A stretch of DNA of 64,000 nucleotides from Escarpia spicata (Eukaryota > Annelida > Polychaeta > Sabellida > Siboglinidae). Position 1 is the stretch's first letter; each line of letters opens with the position of its first letter. This document shows, piece after piece, positions 1-54,487 of this stretch. The position numbers and the translations under genes are program-made. The DNA is taken from assembly GCA_963995525.1 (NCBI GenBank), contig OZ023214.1, forward strand, positions 44,950,842 through 45,014,841, read 5' to 3'. The notes under the pieces are model-generated. The model was not told the DNA's origin, did not search any database, and saw only the letters and a list, made by a program, of their open reading frames with translations.

Positions 1-1115
1 AAAAGTCTCATCTAGACAAACTTTTGTTATACTGCAAAACAACAATACACACCATGTGATAGCAGCTTCGCTATTTCATCAGCAAAAACTGAACAGTAAT
101 ACTAAGATAGCTTCTTTTGTGCCATGATCTTCAGAAAACAAGTTCAACTGCTGTTCAAGACAAAAGGGTTTGTCAATCCCATAATCTGACTATATCAAAG
201 AAATCACTCTGTCAGCATCAGAAAGTGACAGGCTTTGTTTAAAATGGGCATAACTTTATTATTTCTCAATCAATTTTTAAATGTGATATACCATTAGAAA
301 GCTGATAAAATAAGCTATGAGTTATATTGACAAATTAGTTGTTTGATAACATTTATTGTACGTGACATATGGCAAAACATTTTCCAACAAATTCAAATTT
401 GTGTTACTTTTCAACACATTTTCTCCATGAAGGAGGCAACATCTTAATGAGCAAGCTAATTTTATTTTATACACCATTCTCCCCTGAAAACAGTGGTATA
501 AAACTTGTTCATGTATCCTGGATAATTATCTCATTATGTACAATTCTGTAGAAACACCCCTATCGAAAGAACAGAACAGCAGCGTGTGGCATCAGATAGC
601 GGATTTATGCAAATTTGTTTAATATCTTCTCTCAACGATATCTATTTCTGTTTCGTTTCTGATAACAAATAAACCAACAAACTAAAGTAACGAATTTGGT
701 AAACATTTCGAGTAAATTTATTTGTGAAGCAGTTACCATCGTTGAAAGTAACATGAAGTTTGATGCCGAAAATGCACCATGGCGCGAAGTGGGCAAAAAT
801 AGGTTCACTCTAATTAAAATCCTTCAAAGTACATTTTCACGAATAAAAATCGGACCAATTAGCATGCCCGTGCATATTATGTCGTCTATCTGCTTGTCTG
901 CCTCCTTGTTATCACCAGTATGAAGTAAATTAGCAGAGTTATCCTTCAAAAATGTTCGAAATTTTATGATGTTTCCGACTTGTCCGCCATCTTTGGTTTC
1001 GATTTACATAGGGGTAGCCGACTTCTACGTTGAATAACCAGTGAACGGCGCTGATTTGGTGATTCCTACATGTTTCCCAATGACAACAAGATGCTGACGT
1101 TATGTAGTTACAGTT
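1..1115. other. LPCAT3 intron 11 (partial)
   Basis: AT-rich sequence with no recognisable exon on either strand. The final LPCAT3 exon was looked for here and not found, so intron 11 continues past the left edge. Confidence 0.7.
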
Positions 1116-1117
1116 AT

Positions 1118-1212
1118 ATGGAATGCATTGCCTGACAAACTGCGAATGATCACATATATAGACGCTTTCAAAGCATGCGTCAAAACGCATTATTTTAAAC
1201 TCGCTTTAAATG
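1118..1212 (+). pseudogene. LINE reverse-transcriptase C-terminal remnant
   Basis: A short open stretch on the plus strand reads WNALPDKLR followed by a FKACVKTHYF-like end and a stop. This is the pattern that closes ORF2 of many non-LTR retrotransposons (WNSLP...FK..LKTHLF). No upstream domain is recognisable. It lies antisense in LPCAT3 intron 11. Confidence 0.5.
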
Positions 1213-1529
1213 TCTAATAATGTTATAATCCCACTCAATGCATAATCTACTTTAACCGAGTTTTAATTTGATTTACAACTTTACTATCCAATAGTCTCAC
1301 TTTTTTTTACAAGTATGCAGTCTCATTTTTATTACACAAGCCATAACATTTTCTTAATGATGCTATATCTAAAGTTTTTTCAGGCTGCATTTACTTTTAC
1401 ATCACTAAGACTTGTATATGTACATGTATATTTTTATATCATAGTGACACTGTACACACTATTGAACATCATACTTGTACTCTGAAAACAATGTTTATTT
1501 TAAATAAAGTGCATTTTATTATTACTTAC

Positions 1530-45556
<44,027 letters not shown>

Positions 45557-46010
45557 TGCGTTATTTAGCGCTTGAACGAGAAATAAATATTATTACGAGC
45601 ACAGTCCCCTATCCATGTTGGCCGTAGAGCGTTATCACCTGACAGTACGTACAACTCTGCAGAACGACCGCAGCCTGCATTGCGTTCACTGAGCAATGAC
45701 TCCGAACGAGGCACCTCGACGTCGTGGCAGCACTTATCAAAGCCAAAGGTCAAAATTAAAGGTGATATTTTCGTCATGCAAATGACGTATCATAAAACTA
45801 TGTCCATTACGTGTTTTTCTACGATAAAAAAAGAAAAGAGGTACGTATATTACACGTATTTTTATGTATGTGTGTGGGCGCGCGCGCGTGCGCGTATGTG
45901 TCTCAAGATTATCTTATCAATTAAGAAATAGTAGCTCGATCCCTGTCTCTCGAGATGTAAATATCCCGGACTTTCGTTTAAAATCTCCAACAGCTCTAAC
46001 CCCGTCTTCC
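45557..46010 (-). promoter_or_regulatory. Presumed LPCAT3 promoter/5' UTR region
   Basis: About 450 bp between the LPCAT3 start codon and the truncated LINE. It is CpG-containing and GC-richer around 45600-45740, without a clear TATA box. Assignment rests only on its position upstream of exon 1. Confidence 0.4.
45869..45902. repeat. Alternating purine-pyrimidine tract (GCGCGCGCG core)
   Basis: A TG/CG alternating run with an uninterrupted GCGCGCGCGTGCGCGT core, about 320 bp upstream of the LPCAT3 start codon. Such tracts can adopt Z-DNA. Confidence 0.8.
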
Positions 46011-47076
46011 GAACTAATATCTTATCTGGTAAACAGTGAACTAAAATACTCATTCAGGTCTTCTGCCATTAAGAATCCCTCTGATATTATATTTCCAGCA
46101 CTATCTTCTAGAAGACCAACCTTATCCTGAACTTTCTGTTTGCTTCGAACATACGCATAAAAACTCTTGCTGTCATGTTTTATATTACTAGCTAATTTTT
46201 GTTCATAGATTCTCTTTGAATTTCTTATTTCAGCTGTAGCTTGGTTAAGTGCTTCTTTATAAATGTTGCAGTCTTCATCATTTCCAGTACATATATATAA
46301 CTTCCACATCATTTGTTTATACTAAATTTTTCTAGTGGCTTATTTCGATAAGTGTTTCTTTTTTGATCGTTTCCCTTGTTTTTTGAAGGGTACAAATTTA
46401 GGGACTATGCACTTAATTTCACTCTAAGATATTCCAACATTATAGTGTTGTCTTATGCTTCAGTGTGTTATTCCAGTCTATCTTTGCTAAATACTTCCTC
46501 ATGTCCTTATACCTTCCTTTGTGGATATTTCTCCTATACTGCTTTTTACTATTCCTTTCTGATTTTACTTTGATGGTAAAATGTATCTGGTTGTGATCAC
46601 TACTCCCCAGTGGCTCACATATCCTGACATTGTCAACTAATTCATTCTGTGAGGACAGAACTATGTCTAACACATTCTCACCTCTGGTTGGTTCTAGTAC
46701 ATGTTGAGAAAGGAAAGTATCTTGTGCTAAAACTAAAAACTTGTGATCCTCACTCCCCATACTCTGTAGATATTTCCATTTTATATGCCCATGGTTGAAA
46801 TCCCCCATAATAATACGTACAGTCCCGTTTGCTTATTTCTCTTATAGCGTTTTGTATTTGTTCATTCTCTTCTATGCTTATGTTTGGACTTCGATAAACT
46901 AACCCAACTGTTAACGTTGAGTTTCCTGTAACTATGTTACACCATACAGCTTCTTCGCAATCTGGTTCTTTTTCTAATTTTATTTCATAAGCCTGGATAG
47001 ATTTTTTAATATATAAAAATAACTCCACCAGCCTTTCTTCCTATTCTATCTTTTCTAAACATTACATACCCTGTCA
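46011..47076 (-). pseudogene. LINE ORF2 endonuclease, remainder, and linker
   Basis: Contains YIKKSI, VGLVYRSPN, the MGDFNHGHIKW box, ENVLDIVLSS and GSSDHNQI, i.e. the later AP-endonuclease motifs (GDFN, SDH). A linker follows with FYAYVRSKQK and [10 protein letters not shown]. Several frame changes. The last 124 bp also occur in copy B. Confidence 0.82.
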
Positions 47077-47081
47077 GTCCC

Positions 47082-47263
47082 TGTTACAGTGTTGCCGTCG
47101 GCCGTCGCAAATGTTAATTTTCGGGTGTGTTTGTGGGTTTCGAGTTCGTATTTTCGTTTTACACTGGTGAGTTCCGGTAAATATGGCGACCGCTGTGTTT
47201 ACACAAATTGAATAAACACTTATAATTTATTCATTGTGTTTAATTAACGTAGATTCCGTAACA
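47082..47263 (+). repeat. BEL/Pao 5' LTR
   Basis: 182 bp, TG...CA ends. Contains AATAAA followed by TTATAATTTATTC, a likely polyadenylation signal, and an ATGGCGAC motif resembling a YY1 site. Confidence 0.95.
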
Positions 47264-47302
47264 TCTTATTCAATTTGTACTTTGTACATTCGCGTGTTAT
47301 TT

Positions 47303-48870
47303 CTACAAAGAGTTGCTGATGGAAAGTCGGAAGACTCAGTCTATGGTTTAGCCAAATGGTTGAACTCCCACCTCATTCTTCTCAAGAAGACAAAGTCGCA
47401 AATCGAATGTGTTAACCAATCTCCGGTTCTACCGAAATCGAAAAGTGTAGGACAGTCTACGGTGTCCTCTGGAGCTAGAGGAAGAAAAGGTTATGGCGTG
47501 AAATCTGACTTTGTGAATACTCGGAAGGAATATAACACCATGTCTACACCGAAGTGCCCGATTCATCCTCAAATCTCGAATCACTTCTTGAAAGGCTGCT
47601 ACAAGTTTCGCAATCTCCCACAAGCCGAGAAAATTGACTTGATGAACACTCATGGAATATGTCACCGATGTGGACATAACAACTGTGTCGCTGGAAAACA
47701 TCCAATCAACTATGATGACTATCAATTCATTGCGAACTGTCACATTCCGACTTGTGGTATGAACACTCACTTTTCATCGATTTGCCCACGTGTGTATGGT
47801 CAAGACGGTTACAACCACTTCGATAGGAAATCTATCAGTGCCAATGCCTTGAATGCTGATGCTGAAAACTTCCATCCTTCGAAATCTCAGCCGATCTACA
47901 GAAACTCAAATCCTATGGTTGAATCCAGCAGTTCAGGCAAGGAACGTGTCACATGTGCTTTGCCAACCGTCATGGGATATATACGTTTTGGTGCAAAGAA
48001 GACCAAGGTCCGGATACTCCTCGACACCGGAAGTCAGATATCGTTGATACGTGAAGGAATCATCCCTCAGTCAGACACTTGTCACATGCAAGATTTCAAC
48101 CTTACAACGGTTGGAGGAGTTACTCTGAACCACAAACTTTGTGTCGTTGAATGTACCCTCGAAAGTCTAGATGGAACATTTAACAGAGAAGTGCGACTTA
48201 CCGAGATGAAGAGACCATGTGGTGATGCTCAGATTGTCACCAATTCACATCTCCGCCGCTATCCTCATCTTGAGGACATCGATATCGTTGAAGCTTACAA
48301 TGAGAAAATTGATGTCTTGCTTGGTGTGGAGAATGGTGACATACTCACATCAGAAGAACGTGTCATAGGTACAGACTTCGAAGATCCAGTTGCTGTTAGA
48401 TGCCCATTAGGATGGTACATTCAAGGAGGTCGTGGTACAGAGGACATTCTTGCTAACGCAGTAGTCAACTTCACACAAGTGTCCGCTATCAGTGATGTAG
48501 AAGATTTCTTAGGCATCGAACGTGTGGGCATGGAACCGAGACACTGCAAATGTGTAACTGAAGAACAAGATCACCTAGCGACGCAAACTATGAAGGAAAG
48601 CGTAGTCCAACTAACCGATGGTACCTACCAGATTCGCCTCGCATGGAGGAAGTCACCGCAAGGTTTGCCGAACAACTACGATTACGCTGTCAAATGCTTC
48701 ATGAACCTGGAGAAGCAGTTCCGGAACAAACCTCGCGAATGGGAAGTTTACTCGAAAGTGATGGACGATCAACTCAACCGTGGATTTGCTCGTCTTGTGC
48801 CGACTTTAGAATTCGAAGCAGACATCAACCAGGGCCAAACAAATTTGGTTCTTGCCTCATTTCGCAGTGA
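47303..48870 (+). pseudogene. BEL/Pao gag-protease part
   Basis: Open from near the 5' LTR to a frame break near 48850-48870. It holds two Cys/His knuckle-like clusters (CPIHP...C..C.HNC and C.IPTCGMNTHFSSIC) and a retropepsin motif LLDTGSQISLI (about 48015-48050). The usual N-terminal gag region is missing, so the polyprotein starts internally. The frame then shifts by one base relative to the RT frame. Confidence 0.88.
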
Positions 48871-49964
48871 TGAAAGACTCCGTTACTACTCCAGTACGTG
48901 TTGTCTACGACGGCAAGGCTAGGTACCAAGGACACTGTCTGAATGACTACTTTGCCAAAGGTGACAATCTCAATGTAAACCTATTTGATGTTGCACTTCG
49001 CTTCAGAGAGTACGAAGTGGATGTGATCGCTGACATTAGTAAGATGTTCCAAGCTGTCAAAGTCACTACAGAAGATGCCCACTTCCATCGTTACGTGTTT
49101 CGCAAACATCCAAATGACCCAATTCAGGTTTATGAACTGCTCACTGTTACCTTTGGTGACAAACCTTCTCCTACAGCAGCAATTGTCGTTCTCCGTCATG
49201 TTGCTGCAAATAATGCTACCGACGACTCCGAGATCCAGCGTATTGTCGCCAACCAGTTCTACGTGGATGATCTGAACGACTCCCAGAGATCGATCGAGGG
49301 CACTCTCCGCCTGAAACATAATCTTATCGTCGCTCTTGATAGAGGGAACTTCAAGATCCGGAAATGGTTGTCGAACAAGTCAGATGTTTGTGACACCGAG
49401 TACTATCCTAAGGATGACATCGCTATGGCACTCGGTACACGTTGGAACCTAGTAGAGGACACACTTAGTGTCAAAGAAGTAACCCTCAACGAATGTACTG
49501 CGACGAAACGCAACATTCTCAAGACGACTGCATCCTACTACGATGTCTACGGAATGCTGTCAGGAATTCTCGTCCGACCAAAGATGTTGCTTCAGAAGCT
49601 CTGGATTTTTGGTCTTGATTGGGACACTCCAGTTAGTCCAGACAGTGACTTGTTTCAGATGTGGGAAATTGTGAAGCAGGACCTGAAAGATGTTGGCACC
49701 GTCAAGATTGAACGCTGTCTGATCCCAGAAAAGTTCCGCGGAATGTCGCCATTGCCAGAAGTATCCCTCCATGGAGCCAGCGATGCTTCCGAAGATGCCA
49801 TGGGGATTGGAGTCTGGCTGAGATGGTCTGCGAAAGAAGACGATGATGCTGAGCTATCGTTCGTTTGCGCCCGAGCAAGATTGACTCCGTTGAAGCAGAC
49901 AAGTATGCCGCGTAAAGAGCTTCAGGCAATTCTTCTCCTGAGTGGAAAATTCTCTTCGGATTGA
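48852..49964 (+). pseudogene. BEL/Pao reverse transcriptase and start of RNase H
   Basis: RT with RVVYDGKA, the first catalytic Asp in DISKMFQ, and the YVDDL box at about 49260-49274. Then follows the start of an RNase H-like domain with DASEDAMGIGVW and KELQAILL. It ends at a frameshift close to 49945. Confidence 0.9.
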
Positions 49965-51789
49965 GATCGCCTACAAAAGGATATGGACAGACAGCATGAC
50001 AGCCATTAGCTGGCTTCGGGGACAATCGAAATCCTCCCGTTCGTACGTGGCCAGTCGAGTCGGGGAAATAACGTATGACTTTGATCCAGTCACTGACATT
50101 GCTTACGTACCGAGTGGTCAGAATGTCATTGATCTCGTCTCCCGTGGTGTTGATGTCAGTCAATTGCAGAAAGTCATTGATGGACCTGGCTTCCTGAAAT
50201 TACTTCCCGTCTACTGGCCTACAACTCCAAAGAACGTCCCAGTTGACAAGGACGATGCTGAGCAAAAGAAGTTTCACATCCGCAATGCCAAAGTGCTAAC
50301 GTTGAATGTGACTCGGCTTGATCCTATCGTCGATCCGACAAAGTTCTCCAGTTGGCCTCGTTTGGTAATGGTGACAGCCCGGGTGATGTCTCTAAAATAC
50401 TTACCCAGGACCCAGTGGTTGAAGCAATTCGTATCAAAGATCTGTCAACTTCCGTCACGCCGAAGAATGAAAGAATCTGAACTGTACTTGATTCGATATG
50501 CTCAGAAGGACCTTGACCTGGAAGATAAGCACATATCCAAGCTGAATCCATTCGCCGATGACAAACAAGTCGTCAGAGTAGGAGGTCGTATTCGCAACGC
50601 TCCGCTGTCCTTCGACATCCGTCATCCATGTCTCCTGCCGCGGAAAACTCACATCAGTGTGCTCATCGACCGTGACAGACACAGGCATGCTCTTCACAGA
50701 GGACATCTCAGTACTGCCGCTGAAATCAGGAAGATGTACTGGATTGTTGGCGATACGAACCTCTGCAAACGAGTGGTTCGTGATTGCAAGGTTTGCAACC
50801 GTCATCGAGGAAAACCTTTACAGCAAAAGATGGCCGATTTGCCCAACTTCCGCATCAAGCCTTTTTCACCTCCCTTCCAGACGACGATATTGGATTATCT
50901 GGGACCGATCCAAGTGAAACTTACCCGAAACACCGTTGCCAAGGGATGGTGTGCAGTCTTCGTCTGTGCTGTTGTCCAAGCAGTACATCTGACGTGTGTT
51001 CAAGACTTGTCGACATCCGCGTTCCTGCAAGCCCTTGAACGTTTCATCAGTATCCGAGGAGCTCCGGCTCTTATCATCAGTGACAATGCAACGTGCTTCC
51101 GTATTGCTGACAACGAGATCCGTGATCTTCATCTTCGCTTGAATCACGACGAACTCTATAACCATGGTCTGAAGTTCGAGATCGATTGGAAGTTTGGACC
51201 TCCTGGTGGTCCGCATCATCAAGGTCTAGTGGAGCGCATGGTACAAGAAGTGAAGAAGTCCATGAAGCACTTAGTACAAACCGACAAACTAACCTTCATT
51301 GAGTGAGAGACTGTTTTTTCGCAAATCGCCGGTCACCTAAAGAGTCGTCCTATCACTGCCTCGTCGTCGTCGCCTCTCGGTGAACCGCCTATCACGCCTA
51401 ACCACTTTCTCATTGGTAGGGGCGATCTTCCAAGTCCTCAAGTGCCATGTGAGGAATATGTCGGCAACACACGAAAACGACGCGAACTTTGCACCTCAAT
51501 GGTTGAAGGATTCTGGCGCCGTTGGATGATGAACATTCACAGGCTCTCCCCTCGGAAGAAATGGTCCAATACTTGCGACAGCCTTACTGAGAGAGACATC
51601 GTTCTTGTCGTGGATGAGAACCCCAAGCGTGGTCTGTGGAAGATGGCCGAAGTCGTCAAGACGTACGTCGGGAATGATGACCTCGTGAGGGTCGTCGAGG
51701 TCAAGTTTGCAGATGGCCATCTATTGAAGCGTCCGGTGACCAAGCTGGTTCTCCTGATGAAGAGGAATGAGAGACTTGACATTCAGTGA
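49942..51789 (+). pseudogene. BEL/Pao RNase H end, integrase and C-terminal domain (in-frame stop at 51304)
   Basis: Starts with the RNase H motifs WTDSMTAISWL and VIDLVSRG. The integrase has an HHCC zinc site (HRGHLSTAAEI ... CKVCNRH) and catalytic residues in ILDYLG, IISDNATCF and HHQGLVERM. TGA at 51304-51306 interrupts the frame; the same frame then continues to 51789 with the C-terminal domain of BEL/Pao integrases (FWRRW, RDIVLVVDE). The single stop removes that domain. Confidence 0.92.
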
Positions 51790-51861
51790 CATGTGTGACA
51801 TTAATGATATTCAGTGACTTTTGTTTGTTCGACATCCCTGTCGAGTTGGTGTCCCCTGGGA

Positions 51862-52043
51862 TGTTACAGTGTTGCCGTCGGCCGTCGCAAATGTTAATTT
51901 TCGGGTGTGTTTGTGGGTTCCGAGTTCGTATTTTCGTTTTACACTGGTGAGTTCCGGTAAATATGGCGACCGCTGTGTTTACACAAATTGAATAAACACT
52001 TATAATTTATTCTTTGTGTTTAATTAACGTAGATTCCGTAACA
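51862..52043 (+). repeat. BEL/Pao 3' LTR
   Basis: 182 bp, 180 of 182 bases identical to the 5' LTR. The preceding polypurine-like sequence is weak (CCTGGGA). Confidence 0.95.
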
Positions 52044-52048
52044 GTCCC

Positions 52049-52390
52049 AATTCGGCATCTGATATATCGGTGGCGGTCCAGGATTCGGTTATACCTATTA
52101 TGTGAGGGTAATTATCTTCTACCATAATGTTTAGTTAATTTCTTTTGTTTACTATAGTCCTTGCATTTAAACAAACACATTTATATCCAGCTTCAGAAGA
52201 GTTTTCCAGACTGTTCTTTGCTGATTTATTTGTGCTGTCTTTATCTATGCCTCCAGTTTCAGGCTTCTCTGTGAGTTCCCCCTGCGAATCTAGTTTAAAT
52301 AGATGCAACCTGTCCCACTGTTAACAGATCGCAGCAGGTTCTCTGAGAAAACTGCTGCCCCTTTCCACTAAGATGGAGGCCATCTCTCAT
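52049..52390 (-). pseudogene. LINE ORF2 endonuclease, N-terminal fragment
   Basis: The minus-strand frame reads IIGITESW and a DISDAEL-like stretch immediately before the BEL/Pao target site. ITESW is the conserved AP-endonuclease motif of CR1-type LINEs. The rest of the domain lies on the other side of the insertion. Confidence 0.75.
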
Positions 52391-53500
52391 TTACATATCT
52401 TCCCTCCCAACAAAGCATCCCCATAAATCTGTGAATCCCACCCCCTCTTCCTCACACATCTGCTCAACTAGTGCGTTGATCGCCATCCTCTTGCAGTTGT
52501 TATACGTTGCCCCCCTTCCTCCCATTACTGGCAACACTCCTGAGAGAATAATCTGTTCAACTCTTGTCATCTTTAGCTTCCTCACTAACTGTCTATACTT
52601 CTGTACTATCCCAGTTGTTCCCTCCGTGTCTGCATTATTTGTTCCTACGTGTACTAGTATAGACCCTTCCTTGCCATGCCCAAATACTTTCTCTACCCTT
52701 TCAGTCACATGTTCTATCCTAGCCCCCGGTAGACAAACAACGACGTCCTTCCCTTCGCTTAGTGCCTTATCCGTCTTTATCATAATGGAGTCGCCCGTAA
52801 ACACCCTAGCTCTCTTTCCTCATTGCCCCCTCAACCACAGAGTAGCTCCTTCTCTGGTTTGCATCTGTCTGGTTGTTGTCTTTCCCCCTGCCGTCTTCTC
52901 TCCTGTCACATTCACTTCCGATCCATTCTTTCCTGTCGCTTTTTCTCTTGTCACCTTTCCTCCTGTCATCGTCCGTTTTATCGACTTCTCTTCTATCACA
53001 TTTGCTCTCACTTCCTTTCATCCCTTCATCTTCCCCCATCTCATTTTTTTCTCTCCTCTCCCGTCCCATCTTCCCTCCCTCCTTCTCTACGGTCACTTTC
53101 TTCCCTGTCACGTTCACGCTTGTCCCGTTTTCTGTCGTTTTCCAATTTCTTCCCCTCCAATCACCTTCCCTCCTCTCAATCTCCTTTCCTCAGTCTTCTT
53201 GCCACTGCTATTCTCCTTCAGTCTTGCAGTATTCCCACCTCTCTCCCTGTCTTCTCTCTCCATTCCCCCTGTCGCCTTCCTAATTCTCATCTCCATCCCC
53301 CTCACAATATCTGTCAACCTAACAATCTCCTTCTGCAGACACTCCACCTTCCAACACCCCATGCACTGAAAGGTGAATTCCTCCTCCTTGGTTTCTGCCC
53401 ATGACTTCCCACAGCCGGACAATGCAAAATCCACCCAGCTGTAGCAGTGATCGGACACCAAGTGTCGCTTTGCCTTGATTTGTTGCTTGCAAGGCGCCAT
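52391..53500 (-). pseudogene. LINE ORF1: zinc-finger, basic and SGNH-esterase-like domains
   Basis: The N-terminal part has a Cys/His cluster (HCYSWVDF ... C..CW) and a coiled-coil-like charged stretch, then a highly basic/acidic linker. The C-terminal part has FTGDSIM, a PGA motif, VHVGTNNAD and SGVLP, the block order of the GDSL/SGNH esterase domain found in ORF1 of CR1/L2 LINEs. It needs at least two frame changes (near 53115 and 52805), so it is inactive as read. Confidence 0.8.
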
Positions 53501-53527
53501 ATCACTATCAGAATTTATTTAATAACG

Positions 53528-53760
53528 TAACTTTCTTCTTCTTCCGTTAAGACTGGCCACAATCAATATTGTGATTATTCTGCCAATATACATTAGAGAC
53601 GGGACCGACATTAACGTGATCTCCAAGTCACGAGGGATACACAGTCACCAATGTTGACAGCCAGGTTTTTGTAGCAAATATCATGCCCGCCCAGTCCGGA
53701 TTTCAAACTCAGAGCGCTGGCATATGCCAAGCCGATGTGCTAACCACTACACTAGCCGCG
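53528..53760 (-). mobile_element. tRNA-derived SINE with AAG-type tail
   Basis: The minus strand begins GCGGCTAGTGTAGTGGTTAG (A-box-like) and has GAGTTTGAAATCC (B-box-like), then a body, and ends with CGGAAGAAGAAGAAAG. It is a different family from the SINEs at 25.6 and 31.1 kb. It lies next to the 5' side of LINE copy A. Confidence 0.72.
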
Positions 53761-53764
53761 TTCT

Positions 53765-54234
53765 CAGTTCCTCAATGATCAGATCGTCTTCTTCGGGATC
53801 TAATGTTAAAAGTTTATGGTTTCCGGTTCCAGTGTTTAATGTTATTGGGGCTTCATTCATAGTCATATATATCTCCTGGGTTGACCAGAATTTATCAGAA
53901 TTCAAGGGAGGTGTGAGAGTGCTGAAGCTAGTCCCGATACCGCATCATTCGGCAACGTGCAGATAAGTGATTAAGTGCATTAATTTACCGAAATAATCGT
54001 AGTATTTACAATTTCAGATTTTAATACAATTTAGCAAATACAATGTATCACACACAAATACACTCTGGTATTATGTATTCTAACAATTCAGAAAAAAACA
54101 ATAATTTTGTTTAATGTACCATCATGCATTGGGACTAGTTACCGATTGTTCGCCATTTTGTTGTGGTTGTAGCGGTTTTGTAAGCTGTACAAATATCATT
54201 TTTACATTTCACAAAGGGGTTATCGAACACAAGA
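53765..54234 (+). promoter_or_regulatory. Presumed TARDBP promoter/5' UTR
   Basis: Sequence between the SINE and the TARDBP start codon. A CGCCATTTTG at about 54151-54160 matches a YY1-type element (reverse of AAAATGGCG), common near animal transcription starts. No TATA box at a convincing distance. Assignment is positional. Confidence 0.4.
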
Positions 54235-54487
54235 ATGTATCAGTATATACAAGTGACGGATGATGAACAAGATGAACCGATCGAAATGCCGATTGAAGAT
54301 GATGGGTGTCTCTTGTTGTCCACTCTTGCTGCTCAGTTTCCAGGCGCATGCGGCTTGAAATACAGAAACCCCGAAACGGGAGGCCTGCGTGCTATCCGAC
54401 TATGTGAAGGCAAATTGCATCCACCAGACGACATGTGGGGATCGACAGTTTATGTAGCGGTGTTTCCAAAAGGTGTTCCGACTCACG
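54235..54487 (+). CDS. TARDBP: TARDBP exon 1 (coding), N-terminal domain
   Basis: ATG at 54235; 84 codons plus one nucleotide, donor GTAAGT at 54488. It encodes the whole N-terminal domain up to VYVAVFPK. The start is chosen because the [11 protein letters not shown] opening aligns with the known MSEYIRVTEDE start. Confidence 0.96.

Larger units (their letters stand above)
47082..52043 (+). mobile_element. BEL/Pao LTR retrotransposon
   Basis: Two 182-bp LTRs (TGTTACAG ... GTAACA) flanked by a perfect 5-bp target duplication GTCCC (47077-47081 and 52044-52048). The LTRs differ at two positions (T/C near 47140/51920 and A/T near 47232/52012), so the insertion is recent. The 4.6-kb interior encodes gag zinc knuckles, protease, RT, RNase H and integrase in the order typical of BEL/Pao. 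It is broken by two frameshifts and one stop, and the interior is short with no obvious primer-binding site after the 5' LTR. Confidence 0.97.
46011..53510 (-). mobile_element. CR1-like LINE (copy A), split by a BEL/Pao insertion and lacking its RT
   Basis: The minus strand carries, in order, ORF1 (53500-52391), the start of the ORF2 endonuclease (about 52390-52049), the BEL/Pao insertion (47077-52048), and the rest of the endonuclease plus the linker towards RT (47076-46011). The sequence then stops matching copy B (60770-62545) at 46011, before the RT. Loss of the 3' half is unusual for a LINE and points to a later deletion or rearrangement. Confidence 0.85.

Noticed and set aside
1..1529. 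Last exon of LPCAT3
   Set aside because: Searched on the minus strand for a short hydrophobic segment ending in a Lys-rich tail after an acceptor; nothing fitting was found.
52431..53404. Plus-strand Ser/Pro/Phe-rich open frames
   Set aside because: They are shadows of the LINE ORF1, whose zinc-finger and esterase motifs read on the minus strand.
53690..53760. tRNA gene
   Set aside because: Same reasoning: tRNA-like promoter boxes joined to a SINE body and AAG-type tail, no acceptor-stem pairing.
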